A stretch of 9,912 bases of DNA from Mollicutes bacterium. Its GTDB lineage: Bacteria > Bacillota_I > Bacilli_A > RF39 > UBA660. Of this stretch, positions 5,399 through 9,912 are shown piece after piece. The notes below the pieces were generated by a model. The model was not told the origin of the DNA. It saw nothing but the letters and a program-made list of their open reading frames with translations, and searched no databases. The DNA lies in the NCBI GenBank assembly GCA_012841465.1, contig DUUS01000030.1:1-9912 (forward strand), given 5' to 3'. A program made the translations under genes and the position numbers. Position 1 is the first letter of the stretch; each line of letters opens with the position of its first letter.

Positions 5399-6757
5399 AT
5401 GGATATTAAAAAATTATTTGAAGAAAATTATATTGGAAAAGAAATAGAAATAAAAGGATGGATTAGAAACCATAGAAGACAAGCAACCTTTGGCTTTATT
5501 GACCTAACTGATGGAACAGGTTTTAAAACAGTTCAGGTTGTTTATACAAATGAATTAAACTCATTTGATAAAATAGCTAAAGTATTAGTTGGATCATCTA
5601 TAAAAGTAAAAGGAATAGTGACCGAGTCAGAAGGTAAACAAGACTTTGAAATAAAAGCAAGTGAAATAACCGTAATCGGCCTTGCTGATGAAACCTATCC
5701 GATTCAGCCTAAAAGACACACAAGAGAGTTCTTAAGAAAAAAAGCCTACCTAAGACCTCGAACTAATCTTTTTAACGCTGTATTTAGAGTAAGAAGTGCT
5801 GCTTCATTTGCAATCCACGCTTACTTTCAAGAAAGAGGATATTTAAATGTTCACTCACCAATCTTAACTACCAATGATGGTGAGGGAGCAGGGGAGATGT
5901 TTAATGTAACAACTCTTGACTTTGATAAAATTGCTAAAGAAAGAAAGTATGATTATAAAGATGACTTCTTTGGTAAAAAAGTAGGTTTAACCGTAACTGG
6001 TCAGTTAGAAGGTGAAGCATTTGCTCATGCCTTTAAAAAAATCTATACCTTCGGACCTACCTTTAGAGCTGAAAACTCTCATACTAAAACTCACGCAGCT
6101 GAGTTTTGGATGATCGAGCCAGAAGTAGCTTTCTGTGACCTTGATGGTATTATGGATGTTATGGAAGATATGCTTAAATATGTTGTTAAATACGTACTTG
6201 ATAAGTGCAAAGATGAAATGGAGTTTTTAGATAGTTTTGTCGAAAAAGGATTACTTGATAAATTAAACAATGTCTTAGATAATGATTTTCACCGTATTGA
6301 CTATGAAGACATAATAAAATTACTTCAAGACTCTAAAAAAGACTTTGACTTTAAACCAGTCTTTGGTGGAGATATCTCTAGAGAACATGAAAGATATATT
6401 ACTGAGTATTATAAAGTTCCAGTTTTTATTAAAAACTGGCCTAAAGACATTAAAGCTTTCTATATGAAATTAAATGAAGATAACAAAACCGTAGCAGCAG
6501 TTGACCTTCAAGTTCCTGCAGCAGGTGAATTAATGGGTGGTTCTCAAAGAGAAGAAGACCTTGATAAATTAAGAAATAGAATGAAAGATATGAATGTAAA
6601 AGAAGAAGGTATGGAGTGGTATTTAAATTTAAGAAAATACGGAACTGTACCTCACAGTGGCTTTGGACTTGGTTTTGAAAGACTGATAATTTACTTAACC
6701 GGAGTAGATAACATAAGAGATGTTATTCCATTTCCAAGAACACCAGGTAATATTTAA
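5399..6757 (+). CDS. asnS: Asparagine--tRNA ligase
   Basis: A class IIb synthetase of 452 residues that charges tRNA-Asn with asparagine. An N-terminal OB-fold binds the anticodon (IKGWIRNHRR..FGFIDLTDGTG, about 18-42). The AsnS hallmarks HTREFLRKKAYLRPRT and DGEGAGEMFNVTTLD follow. Motif 2 is FRAENSHTKTHAAEFW (222-237) and motif 3 is GFGLGFERL (421-429), with the family ending PFPRTPGNI. The stretch before motif 2 (DDFFGKK..LTVTGQLEGEAFAHA..KIYTFGPTF) resembles the longer E. coli-type enzyme more than the shorter Bacillus form, as I remember them. The ATG at 5399 follows GAAAGGA (5386-5392) with 6 nt spacing. An ATG at 5384 lies in the hisS end and is rejected. Its presence means asparaginyl-tRNA need not be made through GatCAB. 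Confidence 0.96.
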   Translation: MDIKKLFEENYIGKEIEIKGWIRNHRRQATFGFIDLTDGTGFKTVQVVYTNELNSFDKIAKVLVGSSIKVKGIVTESEGKQDFEIKASEITVIGLADETYPIQPKRHTREFLRKKAYLRPRTNLFNAVFRVRSAASFAIHAYFQERGYLNVHSPILTTNDGEGAGEMFNVTTLDFDKIAKERKYDYKDDFFGKKVGLTVTGQLEGEAFAHAFKKIYTFGPTFRAENSHTKTHAAEFWMIEPEVAFCDLDGIMDVMEDMLKYVVKYVLDKCKDEMEFLDSFVEKGLLDKLNNVLDNDFHRIDYEDIIKLLQDSKKDFDFKPVFGGDISREHERYITEYYKVPVFIKNWPKDIKAFYMKLNEDNKTVAAVDLQVPAAGELMGGSQREEDLDKLRNRMKDMNVKEEGMEWYLNLRKYGTVPHSGFGLGFERLIIYLTGVDNIRDVIPFPRTPGNI

Positions 6758-6767
6758 GGAGTTAAAA

Positions 6768-8516
6768 ATGAAAAAATATAATAATGGAAATTTTACTTTA
6801 AAAGATGAAAACCAAACAGTAACATTATATGGATGGGTTAATAAAATAAGAAACTTTGGTGAAATGGTTTTTATTGATTTAAGAGACAGATCAGGAATTA
6901 TTCAAGTTGTTTTTAATAAAAAAGACTTAAATGATTCTTTTAATGATGTATTATCTTTAAAAAATGAATACTGCATAGCAGTTACTGGAGTTATCAAAAA
7001 AAGAGAGGAAATAAATAAAAACCTAAAAACTGGAGAGATTGAACTTATTGCTTCATCTTTAGAAATATATTCTACATCTTTAGATTTACCTTTTAATGTA
7101 TATGATGATAAAGAACCTAGTGAAGAAACACTTCTTAAATATCGCTTTTTAGATTTAAGAAGAAAGAAACTTCAAAACACAATGATACTAAGACATAATA
7201 TAACTAAAGCATTTAGAGATTACTTAAATGAAAATGGTTTTTTAGATTTTGAAACTCCAATTTTATGTAAAAGTACTCCAGAGGGAGCAAGAGACTATTT
7301 AGTACCATCAAGAATATATAAAGGATCTTTTTTTGCTCTTCCTCAAAGTCCTCAGCTATTTAAACAAATTTTAATGATCTCAGGCTTTGAGAAGTACTAT
7401 CAAATTGCTAAATGTTTCAGGGATGAAGACTTAAGAAGTGACCGTCAACCTGAATTTACTCAAGTAGACATTGAAATGAGTTTTGTTACTAGAGAAGATG
7501 TTTTAGAATTTTCGGAAAAACTAATTAAATATGTAGTTCAAAAAAGTACTGGAGAAATTATCAATTATAAGTTTCCTAGAATTACCCATAAAGAAGCTCT
7601 TGATAAATATGGATCAGATAAACCAGATACAAGATTTGAAATGCTTCTAAATAATATCAGTGATATTTTAATTAAAAGTAATTTAAATATCTTTACAAAT
7701 CCAATTAATGATGGAGGATTAGCTAAATGTTTAGTAGTAAATAATAATACCTACTCAAGAAGTGATTTAGATAAATTAACAGATTTCGTAAAAAAAGAAG
7801 GAGCTAAGGGACTTGCCTGGATTAAATACGAAGAAAATGAATTTACCGGTCCAATTGTTAAAAATATAGATGAAGATATATTAAAAGAATTAAAAGATAA
7901 ATTAAATATTAAAAATAATGATTTAATATTAATAGTAGCTGACACTAAAAAAGTTGTAAACGAAACACTTGGAAGATTAAGATTAAAAATAGCAAAAGAT
8001 TATAATTTGATAGATGAAAATAAATATAATTTCCTATTTGTTACTGATTTTCCAATGTTTGAATATAGCGTTACTGAAAATAGATATGCAGCAGCTCATC
8101 ATCCCTTTACTATGCCAGAATCAGCATCAAAATTAAATGATAAAGAAAACTGTTTATCACTTTCATATGACATGGTTTTAAATGGCTATGAAATAGCAGG
8201 TGGATCAATAAGAATCCATGATGAAAAAACCCAAAGTGAAGTATTTAAAGCTCTAGGTATAAATAAAGAAGAGGCAGATTTAAAATTTGGATTCTTCCTA
8301 GATGCTTTAAAATTTGGAACTCCACCACATGGCGGGATTGCCTTTGGACTAGATCGTGTAGTTATGCTACTTGCTAAAACCAATAACATCAAAGATGTTG
8401 TTGCATTTCCAAAAACTCAAACTACATCTGATTTAATGACAAATGCACCATCAACTGTATCTAAATCACAACTTGATGAACTAGGAATCAATATAAAGGA
8501 GGACTTAAATGACTAA
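6768..8516 (+). CDS. aspS: Aspartate--tRNA ligase, bacterial type
   Basis: Charges tRNA-Asp with aspartate. At 582 residues it is the bacterial form, with an N-terminal OB-fold (LYGWVNKIRNFGEMVFIDLRDRSG, about 20-43) and the YRFLDLRR linker. Motif 2 is FRDEDLRSDRQPEFTQ (217-232). The GAD insertion domain lies at about 285-405, and motif 3 is GGIAFGLDR (522-530). The usual ending FPKTQTTSDLMTNAPS is present. The ATG at 6768 follows TAAGGAG (6755-6761), which overlaps the asnS stop. An upstream in-frame ATG at 6720 lies inside asnS and is rejected. At residue 30 there is Phe, at the OB-fold position where discriminating enzymes carry Leu and some non-discriminating ones His (from memory). Its tRNA specificity cannot therefore be read from the sequence. 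Confidence 0.97.
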   Translation: MKKYNNGNFTLKDENQTVTLYGWVNKIRNFGEMVFIDLRDRSGIIQVVFNKKDLNDSFNDVLSLKNEYCIAVTGVIKKREEINKNLKTGEIELIASSLEIYSTSLDLPFNVYDDKEPSEETLLKYRFLDLRRKKLQNTMILRHNITKAFRDYLNENGFLDFETPILCKSTPEGARDYLVPSRIYKGSFFALPQSPQLFKQILMISGFEKYYQIAKCFRDEDLRSDRQPEFTQVDIEMSFVTREDVLEFSEKLIKYVVQKSTGEIINYKFPRITHKEALDKYGSDKPDTRFEMLLNNISDILIKSNLNIFTNPINDGGLAKCLVVNNNTYSRSDLDKLTDFVKKEGAKGLAWIKYEENEFTGPIVKNIDEDILKELKDKLNIKNNDLILIVADTKKVVNETLGRLRLKIAKDYNLIDENKYNFLFVTDFPMFEYSVTENRYAAAHHPFTMPESASKLNDKENCLSLSYDMVLNGYEIAGGSIRIHDEKTQSEVFKALGINKEEADLKFGFFLDALKFGTPPHGGIAFGLDRVVMLLAKTNNIKDVVAFPKTQTTSDLMTNAPSTVSKSQLDELGINIKEDLND

Positions 8517-8793
8517 TGAAGAAATTATAGCTTTAGCAGATTCACTTTTGTTTGATGTAAATGATGAAGAAATAGAAGAAACTAAAAACACAATTGAATT
8601 TATAAAAAAAGAAGCAGAGGTTTTTTCAAAATTAAACTTAAAAGAATCTATGACTCATCCCTTTGATTTAAATGAAGTAACTTTAAGAAATGATGAAGAA
8701 TATAACCAAAATGATGATTTTGAAGAGCTTTTTAAAAATACATCTAATATTCAGGGAAGAGAAGTAAAAGTACCTAGGGTGGTGAAAGAGTGA
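8509..8793 (+). CDS. gatC: Asp-tRNA(Asn)/Glu-tRNA(Gln) amidotransferase subunit C
   Basis: The small scaffold subunit that wraps between GatA and GatB. The 94 residues have the usual pattern: an N-terminal helix pair (EEIIALADSLLFDVNDEEIEE), an amphipathic second helix, HPF at 50-52, LRNDE at 59-63, and the closing GREVKVPRVV. The ATG overlaps the end of aspS by 8 nt and is preceded by a near-perfect AAAGGAGG (8495-8502) with 6 nt spacing. Its TGA stop overlaps the gatA GTG start by 4 nt, so the two subunits are probably translationally coupled. GatC is poorly conserved, but the sequence plus the position before gatA makes the call firm. Confidence 0.93.
   Translation: MTNEEIIALADSLLFDVNDEEIEETKNTIEFIKKEAEVFSKLNLKESMTHPFDLNEVTLRNDEEYNQNDDFEELFKNTSNIQGREVKVPRVVKE
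8781..8785 (+). promoter_or_regulatory. Ribosome binding site for the GTG start of gatA
   Basis: GGTGA lies 4 nt before GTG at 8790. The GTG overlaps the gatC stop as GTGA, the usual arrangement for translational coupling. The first in-frame ATG lies far inside the conserved region, after the catalytic lysine, and cannot be the start. Confidence 0.6.
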
Positions 8794-9912
8794 TTAAAGA
8801 AATAAATGAAAAACTTAAAAAAGGTGAAATAACTAGTAAAGATTTAATCGAAGAATCTTTAAATAAAATAAAAGCAAATAAAGAATTAAATGCCTTTGTA
8901 ACTATAAAAGAAAATCATACTGAACCAAAAATAGAAACCTTACTCTCTGGTATTCCAACTTCAATTAAAGATAATATAAGTACTAAAGACATGCTAACTA
9001 CTGCATCATCAAAATTATTAAAAGATTATATACCTGCCTTTGATGCTACAGTTGTATCTAAACTAAAAGATGCTGGAGCAGTAATAATCGGTAAAAACAC
9101 AATGGATGAACTAGGAATGGGCGGTACTGGTTTAAATGCTGCAACCGGTATAGTTAAAAATCCTCATAATTTAAATAAAAAAATAGGCGGGTCATCATCA
9201 GGCTCTGCAGCAGCAGTAGCAGCTGGAATAGTCCCATATAGCATTGCTAGTGACACAGGTGATTCAATCTGCAAACCTGCATCACTTTCTGGAATAGTTG
9301 GTTATAAACCAACCTATGGAATGATTTCAAGATATGGACTAATTGCCTTTGCATCATCACTTGATACAATTGGAGTATTTGCAAATTCAGTTGAAGATGC
9401 TTCTATTGTAGTTGATCATATTAAAGGAAAAGATGATTTTGATATGACAACCTTTGATAGTTCTAATATTAATCTTTATAAATCACTTAAAGATAATTTA
9501 AAAGGAAATAAGTTATTTTATATTAAAGAAATATGTGATATTGAAAACTATGAAAACCCAAGTAATGAATTAATTGAAACTTTAAATAACTTTAAAAATA
9601 AAGTTAATATATATAAAGATAATGGTTTTGAAGTAACTTCAATAAGCATTGATAAAAATTTAATAAAAGCTATATTTCCTGCCTATATGATAATTTCATC
9701 ATCAGAGGCTGTAAGTAATACCGCTAACTTAACAGGAATTCTATTTGGAAACAGAAATGATAAAGAAACAGTAGAGGAAACTATCAAAGACTTTAGAAAC
9801 AATCTATCTTCACAGGTAAAGATAAGATTAATAACTGGAGCATATAGTCTTTCTAAAGATAATTATGAAGAGTTATATTTAAATGCTACTAAGGTTAGAA
9901 ACATAATAGTAA
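8790..9912 (+). CDS. gatA: Asp/Glu-tRNA amidotransferase subunit A, cut by the window edge
   Basis: The glutaminase subunit of GatCAB, which releases ammonia from glutamine to amidate Glu-tRNA(Gln) or Asp-tRNA(Asn). The first 374 codons are present and open to the window end. The amidase Lys-Ser-Ser triad is visible at the family spacing: K60 (SIKDN), S135 (IGGSSSGS) and S159 (SDTGDS), with 75 and 24 residues between them as in the S. aureus enzyme. KPTYGMISRYGLIAFASSLD (173-192) is typical. The usual TGGSIRQPA around the nucleophile reads TGDSICKPA, so a Gly, the signature Arg and a Gln are changed. The N-terminus is about 19 residues shorter than in S. aureus up to the catalytic Lys. GTG is the start because it overlaps the gatC stop and precedes the expected helix. 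gatB is expected to the right. Confidence 0.96.
   Translation, partial: MIKEINEKLKKGEITSKDLIEESLNKIKANKELNAFVTIKENHTEPKIETLLSGIPTSIKDNISTKDMLTTASSKLLKDYIPAFDATVVSKLKDAGAVIIGKNTMDELGMGGTGLNAATGIVKNPHNLNKKIGGSSSGSAAAVAAGIVPYSIASDTGDSICKPASLSGIVGYKPTYGMISRYGLIAFASSLDTIGVFANSVEDASIVVDHIKGKDDFDMTTFDSSNINLYKSLKDNLKGNKLFYIKEICDIENYENPSNELIETLNNFKNKVNIYKDNGFEVTSISIDKNLIKAIFPAYMIISSSEAVSNTANLTGILFGNRNDKETVEETIKDFRNNLSSQVKIRLITGAYSLSKDNYEELYLNATKVRNIIV

Noticed and set aside
7751..7945. Open frame on the minus strand inside aspS
   Set aside because: It is antisense to the conserved GAD-domain region of aspS, has no ribosome binding site, and its composition mirrors the coding strand.
8186..8392. Open frame on the minus strand inside the aspS motif 3 region
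   Set aside because: It is a shadow of strongly conserved aspS coding sequence, with no family resemblance and no start signals.
8790..9912. Frameshifted or broken gatA
   Set aside because: Codon-by-codon reading from the GTG stays open to the window end with all catalytic residues in place. The gene is only cut by the window edge.
1..9912. Mycoplasma-type code with TGA read as tryptophan
   Set aside because: gatC ends at TGA directly before gatA, tryptophans are encoded by TGG, and no gene needs TGA readthrough.
1..9912. CRISPR array, insertion sequence, prophage or defence system
   Set aside because: No regularly spaced repeats, terminal inverted repeats, transposase, integrase or defence-type motifs were seen on either strand. 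The short AT-rich repeats are what the base composition would give by chance.

Overview
The window comes from a very AT-rich bacterial genome with compact gene spacing. The gene content (uvrC, a hisS-asnS-aspS-gatCA cluster under a T-box leader, a TIGR04086-type membrane protein) and the Shine-Dalgarno sites (AAGGAG and AGGTGAT types) point to a low-GC Gram-positive, Bacilli/Mollicutes-related lineage. TGA is a real stop codon (gatC ends in TGA) and tryptophan is TGG, so this is the standard bacterial code and not that of Mycoplasma. The exact taxon is inference.

Left part (1-750, minus strand): a small four-helix membrane protein and, upstream of it, a short YigZ/IMPACT-type protein with a TTG start. 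They lie 34 bp apart, read in the same direction, and end at a hairpin at the window edge. A 71-bp divergent gap (751-821) separates them from uvrC.

Middle part (822-3856, plus strand): uvrC (nucleotide excision repair nuclease) followed closely by two unrecognised genes. The two proteins share a similar N-terminal half and look like diverged tandem paralogues. A perfect intrinsic terminator hairpin, folded around the stop codon of the second one, closes this unit.

Right part (3871-9912, plus strand): a consensus sigma-A-type promoter, a T-box riboswitch of about 210 nt, and a tightly packed operon hisS-asnS-aspS-gatC-gatA. It continues past the right edge, where gatB would be expected. The genes are 1 to 10 nt apart or overlap, so one tRNA-sensing leader should control charging of His, Asn and Asp tRNAs plus the tRNA-dependent amidotransferase. 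The specifier loop reads GACAC, which contains both an Asp (GAC) and a His (CAC) codon. The T-box bulge UGGC matches the G73 discriminator of tRNA-Asp and not the C73 of tRNA-His, so Asp sensing is the better reading.

Most of the window is housekeeping. The items most worth a second look are the T-box (specifier and an unusual expression platform), the tandem unknown genes after uvrC, and the altered amidase signature in GatA. No mobile element, CRISPR array, rRNA or tRNA gene was seen.
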